64,000 bases of DNA from Burkholderiales bacterium (GTDB taxonomy: Bacteria > Pseudomonadota > Gammaproteobacteria > Burkholderiales > SG8-41). Shown here in pieces: positions 8,885-17,541 of this stretch (positions are counted from its first letter, which is position 1; the number at the start of each line of letters is the position of its first letter). The notes under the pieces are model-generated. The model saw nothing but the letters and a program-made list of their open reading frames with translations. It did no database searches and was not told where the DNA came from. Location of the stretch: the NCBI GenBank assembly GCA_019634975.1, contig JAHCAI010000003.1, forward strand, positions 248,001-312,000, written 5' to 3'. A program made the translations under genes and the position numbers.

Positions 8885-9416
8885 ATGCACGCAAGACGGC
8901 ACGCCAGGCCGTGAGCTTGCGCCGATAGTCGAGAGCGGCATGCGCCGGGCTCGTCGACGGCAGGCGCTGCAGGCGCAGTGCACCGGCTTCCAGCGCCGGC
9001 TGCACATGGATGCGGAAGCAGCGCTCGGCGGTGGCGCCATTGAAAAACACGTGTGTGATGCGCGGGTGGCGTGCGAAAAAGGCCGGCAGGTCGTTGGTGA
9101 TGATGGAGTCGGGGTCGATGTCGGCATCGAGGCTGCCCTCCCGCACGCAGGCGGCCAGCACATCCCACAGCGCGATGCCCGCAGCCTGCAGCTGCCGGAC
9201 GCGCGCGGGATAGGCGAGTTCGGGCGCTGCGCCGACCAGATCGCCCATGATGCGCCAGAAGGCGTTGCGCGGATGGGCATAGTACTGGCCGGCACGCAGC
9301 GATTCGACACCGGGCATGCTGCCGAGTACCAGCACGCGTGCGGCAGCATCGGCGAGCGGCGCGAAGCTGCGCACGGCGGCGGGGCGCTCAGCGCGGTGCC
9401 GCGATTTCCGGTGCAT
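8880..9416 (-). CDS. DNA glycosylase of the uracil/hypoxanthine-DNA glycosylase superfamily
   Basis: A 178-residue protein with the UDG-superfamily motif VLVLGSMPGVESL near residue 26 and the family 6 marker YYAHPRNAFWRIMGDL. The C-terminal motif is SPAHAA (LPSTSPAHAALDY), matching the second active-site loop. These enzymes remove deaminated bases such as hypoxanthine or uracil from DNA. The start at ATG 9416 (MHRKSRHRAE) overlaps the end of the CoA-transferase alpha C-terminal frame by 29 bp. A repair gene between two CoA-transferase subunit genes is odd and suggests an insertion into a catabolic operon. Confidence 0.8.
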   Translation of the reverse strand: MHRKSRHRAERPAAVRSFAPLADAAARVLVLGSMPGVESLRAGQYYAHPRNAFWRIMGDLVGAAPELAYPARVRQLQAAGIALWDVLAACVREGSLDADIDPDSIITNDLPAFFARHPRITHVFFNGATAERCFRIHVQPALEAGALRLQRLPSTSPAHAALDYRRKLTAWRAVLRAL

Positions 9417-10209
9417 CGGCAAGATGGCTTTCCAGCACGCCGGGGCGGTCTTCCATGTAGCGTTCGACCGCCGGATAGTCGATGTCGTAGTACGGGTGCA
9501 TCGAACCCGGCCAGGCGCCCTGCGGCACAATGGCCGCAGCCTCGACCATGAAACCCGGCACCAGCGTCAGCTCGGGTTGTTCGCGCAGGCGGTCGGTGGC
9601 CACACGTTTTTCGGCGGTGACCAGCACGCGTTTGGCCGCGCGGGTCAGCGGGTGGTCCCAGAACGGCGAGCCGTAGACGCGGGCGTTGCCCTCGTCGTCG
9701 ATTTCGGCGGCATGGATTACCGCGATGTCCGGATGCACGGCGGGAATCACATAAACTTCGCTGCCCGAGCCGTAGGGATCGACAATGGTTTTCCAGCCAT
9801 TGATGCGTGCCAGCTCGCTGCCATGCACGCCGGCTACCGGCTGGAAGGGGATTCCGTAGGAGGCTGCACGCAGCCCCGCGACCAGGGTCATTCAGGCGTG
9901 TTCCTCGAGCTGCGCGGTCTTGCGTTCGATCGCCCTGCGGTACCAGCGGGCAAGACCGAAGTTGCCTTCCATTGCGACGATGCCGGCACGCACCCTGGCG
10001 ACCGCGCCGGCACGGCACAGCAGGTCGAGGTCATAGCCGGGGGAAGGCTTGATGATCTCGAGGTTCCTGCGCCCCTGCCTGGCCAGCTCGCGCACCAGTG
10101 CGAAAGGCCCGCGATGCAGGAACACGCCGCCGAGGCCGAGTGCCGCCCCATCGGGAATGAGTCCGGCCAGTGCGGACAGGCTGACGATTTTCGGGGACGC
10201 GGTGCCCAT
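9388..10209 (-). pseudogene. CoA-transferase subunit alpha interrupted by an in-frame TGA
   Basis: Two parts in the same frame together make one class I CoA-transferase alpha subunit of about 273 residues. The N-terminal part (10209-9892) starts MGTASPKIV behind a GGAG ribosome site, has the glycine-rich LGLGGVFLHRGPFALV and ends QLEEHA. A TGA follows at 9894-9892, and the next codon is ATG (MTLVAGLRAAS), giving a 167-residue C-terminal part that ends at 9388. From memory, relatives read through this place with E-E-x-x-Cys-x-T-L. So the TGA is a nonsense mutation, a sequencing error, a split-gene restart (TGAATG coupling) or, less likely, a selenocysteine codon. Confidence 0.7.
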
Positions 10210-10327
10210 GCGAAGCTCCATGACGGTGGATGCCGCGAGTGTACACTGCGACCAGCATTCGGACTGCACTGCGGCGGCGGTTTTCGCGGTGCGATAATCG
10301 CGATCCATCCAACGAACGGAGCATCGC

Positions 10328-11245
10328 ATGGCGCAGATCAGGGCCGCCGAGTACTGGGCAAACAAGGACACAGGCAGGGGCGGGGTCAGGCTGTACGTCT
10401 ACCGCAAGTTCGCGGAGAACCTGCCGAAGGGCGCGCCGGTTCTGTTCCTGGTGCACGGCTCCTCGGCTTCCGGCCGTTCGAGTTTCGACCTCAGCGTGCC
10501 GGGGCGCAGCGACTATTCGCTGATGGATCACTTTGCCGGGCTGGGCTATGACGTCTGGACCATGGACCATGAGGGCTACGGGCGTTCCGACCGCACCGAC
10601 AGCAATTCGGACATCGCTTCAGGCGCGCAGGATCTTGCGGCGGCGATGGCGATCGTCGAGCGCGAGACCGGGCAGCGCGCGGTATTCATGTACGGCGGCT
10701 CGTCGGGAGCGCTGCGGGCGTCGCTCTACGCCCAGCAGAACCCGGGCCGTGTCCGGCGGCTGATGGTCTCGGCCCTGGTCTACACCGGAGAGGGGTCGCC
10801 GACCCTGGCGAAACGGCGGGAGAAGGTCGAGGAGTACCGTGCCAGCCCGCGGCGCAAGGTCGACCGCGCCTTCATCCACAGCATGTTCACCCGGGACAAG
10901 CCCGGCACCTCGGAAATGATCGCCGCTGATGCGCTGGCCGATGCCGAACTGCCGCTGGGCGACTCGGTGCCCACCGGCACCTATCTCGACATGTGCGCCA
11001 ACCTGCCGGTGATCGATCCGCTGAAGATCAGCTGTCCGGTGTGCATCATTCGCGGCGAATACGACGGCATCGCCGCCGAGCCCGATCTGCTCGATTTTTT
11101 CGGCAAGCTGCCGAGCAAGGACAAGCAGTTCGTGTTCGTGTCCGGGCTTGCGCATGCCGCGACGCTGGGCATCAACCGCCACAAGTTCTGGCACGCGATG
11201 GAATGCTTCATGAGGGTTCCGGAAAACCGCGCGCTGGCGGCCTGA
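10328..11245 (+). CDS. alpha/beta hydrolase
   Basis: A 305-residue alpha/beta hydrolase. The oxyanion region LVHGSSASG is at about 46-54. The nucleophile elbow is YGGSSGAL (Gly-x-Ser-x-Gly), a candidate acid lies in RGEYDGIA, and the histidine is in SGLAHAA. It has no signal peptide, so it should be cytosolic. The substrate is unknown. The gene is divergent from the CoA-transferase run across a 118 bp gap, and repeats follow it. It may hydrolyse an ester or a ring-cleavage product within the catabolic region. Confidence 0.8.
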   Translation: MAQIRAAEYWANKDTGRGGVRLYVYRKFAENLPKGAPVLFLVHGSSASGRSSFDLSVPGRSDYSLMDHFAGLGYDVWTMDHEGYGRSDRTDSNSDIASGAQDLAAAMAIVERETGQRAVFMYGGSSGALRASLYAQQNPGRVRRLMVSALVYTGEGSPTLAKRREKVEEYRASPRRKVDRAFIHSMFTRDKPGTSEMIAADALADAELPLGDSVPTGTYLDMCANLPVIDPLKISCPVCIIRGEYDGIAAEPDLLDFFGKLPSKDKQFVFVSGLAHAATLGINRHKFWHAMECFMRVPENRALAA

Positions 11246-11275
11246 CTGAATCGCCTGACAGAAGGATCAAAAGCA

Positions 11276-11437
11276 GTTAACCGCCGATAAACGCCGATGA
11301 ACGCAGAGTAAACCGGTTCTCGGAAAGTTTCGAAGGCAGGCAGCGACACTGATTTGGGAAAATTGCACTGATCCCGCGAAAAGTTTTCTGGTCATTTTGA
11401 TTTTATCGGCGTTAATCTGCGTTCATCGGCGGTTAAC
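11276..11437. repeat. long imperfect inverted repeat built of GATAAACGC-type units
   Basis: The left arm (11276-11314) and the reverse complement of the right arm (11401-11437) share GTTAACCGCCGAT and continue with alternating units of the form CGCMGATRAACGC. About 86 bp lie between the arms. The transcript could fold into a long stem. It lies between the alpha/beta hydrolase and the lyase gene, and no protein is encoded. It resembles a family of dispersed intergenic repeats. Confidence 0.65.
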
Positions 11438-11491
11438 GTTTTCCGGTTTTCATCTGCGCTCAAGAAACGCAATTAATTGGAGGAGTCATTC

Positions 11492-12856
11492 ATGGTATCC
11501 GGGGTATTCGACGACGCATTGATCAAGCACCTGTGGAGCACGGATGAGCTGCGCGCCATCTTCAACGACCACAACCGCGTGCAGAAGTGGCTGGATTTCG
11601 AGGCTGCTTTCGCGATCGAGCAGGGCGAACTGGGCATCATCCCGAAGGCGGCGGCGGCAGACATCGCGGCCAACGCCAGGATCTCGAAAATCGACATCGA
11701 CGCCGTGGCGGCCGAAATCCGCCGCATCAAGCATCCGCTGGTGCCCGCGGTGAAGGCGGTGCAGAAGCTGTGCCGGGGGGACCACGGGGAGTACATCCAT
11801 TTCGGCCCGACCACGCAGGACGTGCTCGATACCGCGGTGATGCTGCAGATCAAGGAGGCGCACGCGATCTACCTGCGCGACATGAAGGCGATCGGCAGGG
11901 CGCTGGTGAAGCTGTGCGAGGCGCACCGCGACACGCCGATGGTCGGGCGCTCGCACGGCGTGCAGGCGCTGCCGATCACCTTTGGCCACAAGGCGGCGAT
12001 CTGGCTGTCGGAGATGGGGCGTCACTACGAACGCATGCGCCAGCTCGAACCGCGGGTTTTCGTCGGCGGCATGGTCGGCGCCGTGGGCACCCAGGCCTCC
12101 TTCGGGCCGAAGGCAAAAGAACTGGAGATCCGGGTCATGAAGCGGCTCGGGCTCGGGGTTGCCGACATCAACTGGCAGCCGGCGCGCGACCGTTTCGCCG
12201 AATACGTCAACGCGCTCGGGCTGATCAGCTCGACGCTGGCGAAAATCGCCAACGAGATCATCATTCTCGAGCATACCGAGATCGGCGAGCTCTACGAGCC
12301 GTTCAGCGCCGGCAAGGTCGGCTCCTCGACGATGCCGCACAAGCGCAATCCCTCGAGCTGCGAGGCGGTGGTCGGCGCCAGCCGCGCGCTGCGCTACAAC
12401 GTGCCCTACATGCTGGAGTCGATGCTGATCGAGCACGAGCGCGACGGCTCGGCCTGGCGCGGCGAATGGAAGGCGATCCCGGAGTCCTGCCTGATCATGG
12501 GGGGCATGCTGGCGATCATGAAATACGTGCTCGAGGGCCTGCATGTCGATGCGAAGCAGATGCGCGACAACCTCGACCGCCTCGGCGGCTTCCTGCTGTC
12601 GGAGCGCGTGATGTTCGTGCTCTCGGACAAGGTCGGCAAGCAGACGGCGCATGACCTGGTCTACGAGATTTCGATGCACGGCATCGAGAACAACGTGTCC
12701 TTCGAGGCCGCGCTGATGCAGAACGCGCAGGTCAAGGCCGCGTTGTCGGTCGCCGAACTGAAGGCCGCGCTGGATCCGACGACCTATGTCGGCCGTGCGC
12801 CGGAAATCGTCGACGAGGTGGTGGCTGCGCAGCGTGCCAGCGGCTGGCTGGATTGA
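11492..12856 (+). CDS. fumarase/aspartase superfamily lyase (adenylosuccinate-lyase-like)
   Basis: A 454-residue protein with the superfamily signature GSSTMPHKRNP (277-287), the conserved HFGPTTQDVLDT (103-114) and TPMVGRSHGVQALP carrying the acid/base histidine. It starts at ATG 11492 after a perfect GGAGGAG site. The family splits fumarate or a similar product from substituted succinates, and members include adenylosuccinate lyase, carboxymuconate cycloisomerase and argininosuccinate lyase. Its catabolic setting (2-hydroxyacid dehydrogenase and Bug protein downstream) suggests a degradative succinate-type substrate rather than purine synthesis. Confidence 0.85.
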   Translation: MVSGVFDDALIKHLWSTDELRAIFNDHNRVQKWLDFEAAFAIEQGELGIIPKAAAADIAANARISKIDIDAVAAEIRRIKHPLVPAVKAVQKLCRGDHGEYIHFGPTTQDVLDTAVMLQIKEAHAIYLRDMKAIGRALVKLCEAHRDTPMVGRSHGVQALPITFGHKAAIWLSEMGRHYERMRQLEPRVFVGGMVGAVGTQASFGPKAKELEIRVMKRLGLGVADINWQPARDRFAEYVNALGLISSTLAKIANEIIILEHTEIGELYEPFSAGKVGSSTMPHKRNPSSCEAVVGASRALRYNVPYMLESMLIEHERDGSAWRGEWKAIPESCLIMGGMLAIMKYVLEGLHVDAKQMRDNLDRLGGFLLSERVMFVLSDKVGKQTAHDLVYEISMHGIENNVSFEAALMQNAQVKAALSVAELKAALDPTTYVGRAPEIVDEVVAAQRASGWLD

Positions 12857-12888
12857 GCGGCAATACGATTAATTGAAAGGTGCGAGGG

Positions 12889-13866
12889 ATGAAGATCGCG
12901 GTTCTTGATGATTACCAGGATGTCGTGCGCACGCTCGACTGCTATTCGAAGCTGCAGGGCCACGAGGTCACGGTGTGGAACGACCACACCAAGGACGTGG
13001 ATGTGCTGGCGCAGCGGCTGAAGGACACCGAGGCGCTGGTGCTGATCCGCGAGCGCACGCCGATCCGCGCGCCGCTGATCGAGCGCCTGCCGAAGCTCAG
13101 GCTGATCAGCCATCACAGCGTATACCCGCACATCGATGTCGAGGCCTGCACGCGGCGGGGCATCCTGCTCTGCAGCAACCTGCATCCCGGGCAGCCCTCT
13201 TACGCGACGGCCGAACTGACCTGGGGGCTGATCATTGCGGCGATGCGCCGGATACCGCAGGAGGTGGCGGCACTGAAGGCGGGGCGCTGGCAGTCGACGG
13301 TGGGGCTGGGCCTGCGCGGCAAGACGCTGGGGGTCTACGGCTACGGCCGCATCGGCGCGGTGATTGCCGGCTACGGCAAGGCTTTCGGCATGAAGGTGCT
13401 GGTGTGGGCGCGCGAGGCCTCGCTGGCCCGCGCGCGCGCGGACGGCTATGCCGCGGCGCGCAGCAAGGAGGCTTTTTTCGAGGAGAGCGATGTGATCTCG
13501 CTGCACCTGCGCCTGATTGCCGAAACCCGCGGCATCGTGTCTGCCGCCGACCTCGCGCGGATGAAGCCCACGGCGCTGATCGTCAATACCAGCCGCGCCG
13601 GACTGATCGAGCCGGGCGCCCTGGAAAAGGCGCTGCAACTGGGCCGGCCGGGCATGGCCGCCGTCGATGTGTTCGAGGAGGAGCCCGTGCTCGGCGCGAA
13701 CCATCCGCTGCTGAAGCTCGACAACGCGCTGTGCACGCCGCATATCGGCTATGTCGAGCGCGCGGGCTACGAGCGGATTTTCGGCAGCATTTTCGACCAG
13801 ATCGTTGCCTTTGCCGGCGGCAAGCCGGTTAACATGATCAACCCGGAGGCGCTCAAGCGCGACTGA
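12889..13866 (+). CDS. D-2-hydroxyacid dehydrogenase (NAD-dependent)
   Basis: A 325-residue D-isomer-specific 2-hydroxyacid dehydrogenase. The Rossmann motif is [14 protein letters not shown]. Catalytic residues are Arg in NTSRAGLI, Glu in [10 protein letters not shown] and His in TPHIGYVE. The start is the ATG at 12889; a GTG nine bases upstream is less likely. It reduces or oxidises a 2-oxo/2-hydroxy acid in the cytosol. It lies 32 bp after the lyase and 47 bp before a Bug protein, so the three probably form a substrate-uptake and degradation operon. Confidence 0.87.
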   Translation: MKIAVLDDYQDVVRTLDCYSKLQGHEVTVWNDHTKDVDVLAQRLKDTEALVLIRERTPIRAPLIERLPKLRLISHHSVYPHIDVEACTRRGILLCSNLHPGQPSYATAELTWGLIIAAMRRIPQEVAALKAGRWQSTVGLGLRGKTLGVYGYGRIGAVIAGYGKAFGMKVLVWAREASLARARADGYAAARSKEAFFEESDVISLHLRLIAETRGIVSAADLARMKPTALIVNTSRAGLIEPGALEKALQLGRPGMAAVDVFEEEPVLGANHPLLKLDNALCTPHIGYVERAGYERIFGSIFDQIVAFAGGKPVNMINPEALKRD

Positions 13867-13913
13867 GGACCAAGCCGCGGCACTGCGGCGTTCACAACGA
13901 GGAGGAGGAAGCC

Positions 13914-14897
13914 ATGAAACACAGACTGTTCGCGGCGCTTGCCGCCACGGGACTCATGCAGTTCAATGTGCCGGATGTTGCCGCGCAGGGCGCGTCAGCG
14001 TATCCCGAACGCCCGGTGCGCTGGATAGTGCCTTTCGCGCCCGGCGCCTCCAACGACATCACGGCGAGGCTGTTTGCGCAGAAACTGTCGGAATCCACAG
14101 GGCAACAGTTCGTGGTCGACAACCGCCCCGGTGCGGGCGGTTCGGTTGGCGCCAAGATCGCGGTTGAAGCGACTCCCGACGGACATACCCTGCTGCACGC
14201 CAATCCCGGCCCCAGCGTAAACAACGTGCTGCTGCGGCGCTCGCCGCCGTACCGCCAGGCCGACCTCGCGCCGGTCATGTTCATAGGCTACTCGCCGCTG
14301 ATCATTGTTGCAGCGCCGTCCTTCGCACCGAACAACGTGCCGGAGTTGCTGGCCTATGCCAAGGCCAACCCAGGCAAGCTGACCTGGGCTTCTTCGGGAC
14401 TGGGCAGCAGCCTGCATATTGCCCAGGCATTGTTTGCAGCATCCACCGGCGCTGAATTCGTGCATGTGCCCTACAAGGGTACTGCGCCGGCATTTGCCGA
14501 CGTGATCGCGGGCCGTGTCAACGTGGTCTACACCACGGTGGTCAGCGGGGACGCGCATATCAGGGCCGGGCGGCTGAAAATCCTCGGTGTCGCGGCGCCC
14601 AAGCGGCAGGGCGTGATACCGAATGTTCCGACCCTGCAGGAGCAGGGCGTGAACAATGCGGAGGCCACCGTCTGGTTCGGGGTGCAGGTGCCCGCCAAAA
14701 CACCCAAACCCATCATTGCAAAACTCAATGCCGAACTGAACAAGGCCCTCAACCTGCCGGATGTGAAAAGCACGCTCGACAAGCTGGGGCTGGTGTACGC
14801 AGGCGGGAGCGTCGATGATTTTGCTGAATTCATCCGCAGGGAAAGTGATCGCCTGAGAATGCTGATCGAGACCCGGCGCCTTGAGATGATGGATTGA
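13914..14897 (+). CDS. Bug/TctC-family periplasmic solute-binding protein
   Basis: A 327-residue binding protein with a Sec signal peptide (cleavage near VAAQG-A, about residue 25). It has the typical Bug openings YPERPVRWIVPFAPG and NDITARL, then VDNRPGAGG (near 63-71) and the later VPYKGTAPAFADVIAGRV. Bug proteins capture carboxylates for tripartite tricarboxylate transporters. A GAGGAGG site precedes the ATG. It ends 472 bp before tctB, so it may be the partner of TctAB or may serve the lyase and dehydrogenase upstream. Confidence 0.92.
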   Translation: MKHRLFAALAATGLMQFNVPDVAAQGASAYPERPVRWIVPFAPGASNDITARLFAQKLSESTGQQFVVDNRPGAGGSVGAKIAVEATPDGHTLLHANPGPSVNNVLLRRSPPYRQADLAPVMFIGYSPLIIVAAPSFAPNNVPELLAYAKANPGKLTWASSGLGSSLHIAQALFAASTGAEFVHVPYKGTAPAFADVIAGRVNVVYTTVVSGDAHIRAGRLKILGVAAPKRQGVIPNVPTLQEQGVNNAEATVWFGVQVPAKTPKPIIAKLNAELNKALNLPDVKSTLDKLGLVYAGGSVDDFAEFIRRESDRLRMLIETRRLEMMD

Positions 14898-15369
14898 AAT
14901 CCAGCATGAAGTGGTGCGCGCCACGGTCCGTGAGCCGCACCAAGCTGGAGCAGGCCTTCGTTGCGCGCTCTGCGATGTTGCATTTCCTGCCCGGCGGCGC
15001 ATTTCAGGTCACGCTAGAGGGCGCAAAAAGACCGGATTTCTGAAAGCCTCGTGCAAGACTTTCAATTTAGAATCCGCGCCGGCCGCACGAGGAATCCTGT
15101 GTTGTGCAATGGCGATGCGTGAAGCGCAAAAAGCGCATTGTGCGTTGCACAATAAGACCGGCAAAAGAGGGGTAAAAAAGCTTTGTTTGGCAGAATGCTT
15201 CGTGTAAAGTCCGGTTCCGTAATCTATAAACCTGATCACACAGGGGTCAAAAAGAAGCACGGGCGTTATTTGCCGCGGCAGGTCTGCAACTCAAACAAGG
15301 TGTGCGGCACACCGGACCGGGAGTGAGGTTCGTCCCGGTATCTGTTTCTGAAATCAGGAGGGTGTTCAG
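14898..15369. other. 472 bp intergenic region before tctB
   Basis: No gene is convincing here. The DNA is visibly less GC-rich than its flanks from about 15010 to 15245. TTGTGCAA (15102-15109) is repeated as its inverse TTGCACAA (15145-15152), a possible regulator site. A weak -35/-10 pair, TTGTTT and TAAAGT with 16 bp between, lies near 15183-15210. The tctBA promoter is probably in this stretch. Confidence 0.5.
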
Positions 15370-15816
15370 TTGAAAATCACGAGTCAGGAAGATTTCTGGG
15401 GCGGTGTCATGTTCATCGCCTTCGGAGCCTTGGCGATCTTCATCGCCCAGGATTACCCGTTCGGCACGGCTGCGCGCATGGGCCCCGGATATTTCCCCAC
15501 ATGGATCGGCATCATTCTGGTCATTCTGGGATTGATGATTGCCGCGACCGGCTTCAAGGACAAGGGCCAGGGCATCGGCAGGTGGCCGTGGAAGGCGATG
15601 GTGCTGCTGAGCATCGCGTTCATATTCTTCGGCTGGGCGATCGATCACGTCGGCTTTGTGCTGGCCGTGTTCATCATGGTCACCCTGGCTTCCGCCGCCG
15701 GCAGGGAATACCGCTGGAAGGAAGCGATTATCGTGGCCATTGCACTGATCATCGGCAGCTGGGCCCTGTTCATCAAGGGCCTGGAACTGCCCTTCCCGCT
15801 GTTCTGGTGGAGATAA
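15370..15816 (+). CDS. tctB: TctB, small membrane subunit of tripartite tricarboxylate transporter
   Basis: A 148-residue protein with four predicted membrane helices: residues about 14-28, 40-57, 75-105 (a pair) and 120-142. The length is normal for TctB. It starts at a TTG preceded by a strong AGGAGGGTG site. It lies four bases before tctA in the usual tctB-tctA order. The pair forms the sodium-dependent uptake channel for citrate-like carboxylates, with specificity from a periplasmic Bug protein. Confidence 0.88.
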   Translation: MKITSQEDFWGGVMFIAFGALAIFIAQDYPFGTAARMGPGYFPTWIGIILVILGLMIAATGFKDKGQGIGRWPWKAMVLLSIAFIFFGWAIDHVGFVLAVFIMVTLASAAGREYRWKEAIIVAIALIIGSWALFIKGLELPFPLFWWR

Positions 15817-15820
15817 CAAC

Positions 15821-17341
15821 ATGGACGCATTAGCCTCACTCCTGCCCAACCTCGCGTTGGGCTTCCAGACAGCGGTATCGCTGCAGAACCTGATGTACTG
15901 CTTCATCGGCGTGTTCGTCGGCACGCTGGTCGGCGTGCTGCCGGGCGTAGGCCCGCTGGCGGCGATCGCGATGCTGCTGCCGGCGACCTTCAACCTGCCG
16001 CCGGTCGGCGCGCTGATCATGCTGGCCGGTATTTATTACGGCACGCAGTACGGCGGTTCGACGACCTCGATCCTGGTGAACCTGCCCGGTGAGTCCGCCT
16101 CGGTGGTGACCTGCCTTGACGGCTACCAGATGGCGAAGAACGGTCGCGCCGGCCCCGCGCTGGCGATTGCCGCGGTCGGCTCCTTCTTTGCCGGCACGGT
16201 CTGCACGCTGCTGATCGCTCTGGCCGGCCCGCCGCTGGCGGAAGTGGCGCTGAAGTTCGGCGCGCCGGAATATTTCTCGCTGATGTCCATGGGCCTGATC
16301 GCCTCGGCAGTGCTGGCCAGCGGCTCGATGCTGAAAGCCATCGCGATGATTTTCCTGGGCCTGCTGTTCGGCATCGTCGGCACCGACGTCAACTCGGGCA
16401 TGTCGCGTTTCACCTTCGGCATGTCGGGTCTGGCTGACGGCCTCAGCTTCGTCGTGGTGGCAATGGGACTGTTCGGCTTCGGTGAAATCCTGAACAACCT
16501 TGAAAAAGGCCAGGATGCCAGCGGACGCGAACTGCTGACCAAGAAGATCGATCACCTGTATCCGACGCTGCGCGACCTGAAGGTTTCGGTCGGCCCGATC
16601 GTTCGCGGCACCGCGATCGGCGCTTTCTTCGGCACGCTGCCGGGTGCGGGTCCGACGATCAGCGCCTTCTCCAGCTATGCGCTGGAGAAGAAAATGGCGA
16701 AGCACCCGGAAGAGTTCGGCAAGGGCGCCATCCAGGGCGTCGCCGGTCCGGAGTCGGCCAACAACGCCGCCGCACAGTGCGCGTTCATCCCGACGCTGAC
16801 CCTGGGCATCCCGGGCAGCGGCACGATGGCGCTGATGCTGGGCGCGCTGACCATCCAGGGCATTGCGCCGGGACCGCAGGTGATGACCCAGCGTCCGGAG
16901 CTGTTCTGGGGCCTGATTGCGAGCATGTGGATCGGCAACGCGATGCTGGTGGTGCTGAACCTGCCGCTGATCGGCCTCTGGGTCAAGCTGCTGACGGTGC
17001 CGTACCGCATCCTGTTCCCGGCGATCCTGACCTTCATGGCGATCGGCGTCTACAGCGTCAACAACCTCGACCTCGACATCTACATGACGGTGTTCTTCGG
17101 CCTGATGGGTTACGTCTTCATGAAGCTGAAGTGCGAGCCGGCGCCGCTGATCCTGGCCTTCGTGCTCGGACCGCTGATGGAAGAGAACCTGCGCCGGGCG
17201 CTGCTGATCTCGCGCGGCGATCCGACCGTGTTCTTCACGCGGCCGATCAGCGCGGTGTTCCTCGGCCTGACGATCCTGCTGCTGGTGATCATGGTATTGC
17301 CGGCGGTGCGCAAGAGACGCGACGAGGCCTATCAGGAGTAA
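15821..17341 (+). CDS. tctA: TctA, large membrane subunit of tripartite tricarboxylate transporter
   Basis: A 506-residue, roughly 11-12 helix membrane protein. Family marks include GTLVGVLPGVGPLAAIAMLL (near 35-54), YYGTQYGGSTTSILVNLPGE and GTLPGAGPTISAF, with a second glycine-rich repeat TLGIPGSGTMALMLGAL. It is full length. It follows tctB by four bases and is closed by a strong terminator at 17397. This is the only complete TTT channel in the window although six Bug proteins are present. Confidence 0.95.
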   Translation: MDALASLLPNLALGFQTAVSLQNLMYCFIGVFVGTLVGVLPGVGPLAAIAMLLPATFNLPPVGALIMLAGIYYGTQYGGSTTSILVNLPGESASVVTCLDGYQMAKNGRAGPALAIAAVGSFFAGTVCTLLIALAGPPLAEVALKFGAPEYFSLMSMGLIASAVLASGSMLKAIAMIFLGLLFGIVGTDVNSGMSRFTFGMSGLADGLSFVVVAMGLFGFGEILNNLEKGQDASGRELLTKKIDHLYPTLRDLKVSVGPIVRGTAIGAFFGTLPGAGPTISAFSSYALEKKMAKHPEEFGKGAIQGVAGPESANNAAAQCAFIPTLTLGIPGSGTMALMLGALTIQGIAPGPQVMTQRPELFWGLIASMWIGNAMLVVLNLPLIGLWVKLLTVPYRILFPAILTFMAIGVYSVNNLDLDIYMTVFFGLMGYVFMKLKCEPAPLILAFVLGPLMEENLRRALLISRGDPTVFFTRPISAVFLGLTILLLVIMVLPAVRKRRDEAYQE

Positions 17342-17396
17342 TCGAAGGGGGAGAACAACACGCCGGAAAACCGGCGACGAGAGGGAATCAAAACTG

Positions 17397-17425
17397 ACAC
17401 GCGGCCTGTGCCGCGTGTTTTTTTT
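17397..17425 (+). terminator. rho-independent terminator after tctA
   Basis: The stem ACACGCGGC (17397-17405) pairs perfectly with GCCGCGTGT (17410-17418) over a CTGT loop and is followed by seven T residues. It closes the tctBA transcript. Confidence 0.9.
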
Positions 17426-17541
17426 GGGGGGGTGCCCTGATGCCTGCGGTCGAGGAGGTGGATTGCGCGCCGGCCCCGTGGATGTGGTCCCGTGGTCGGC
17501 AGATCCGGCTCCTGCATCGGCCACCGGATCACGCCGGCGAC

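Noticed and set aside
15009-15260. Minus-strand frame of 83 residues before tctB.
   Set aside because: No ribosome site and cysteine-rich chance sequence in an AT-rich control region.
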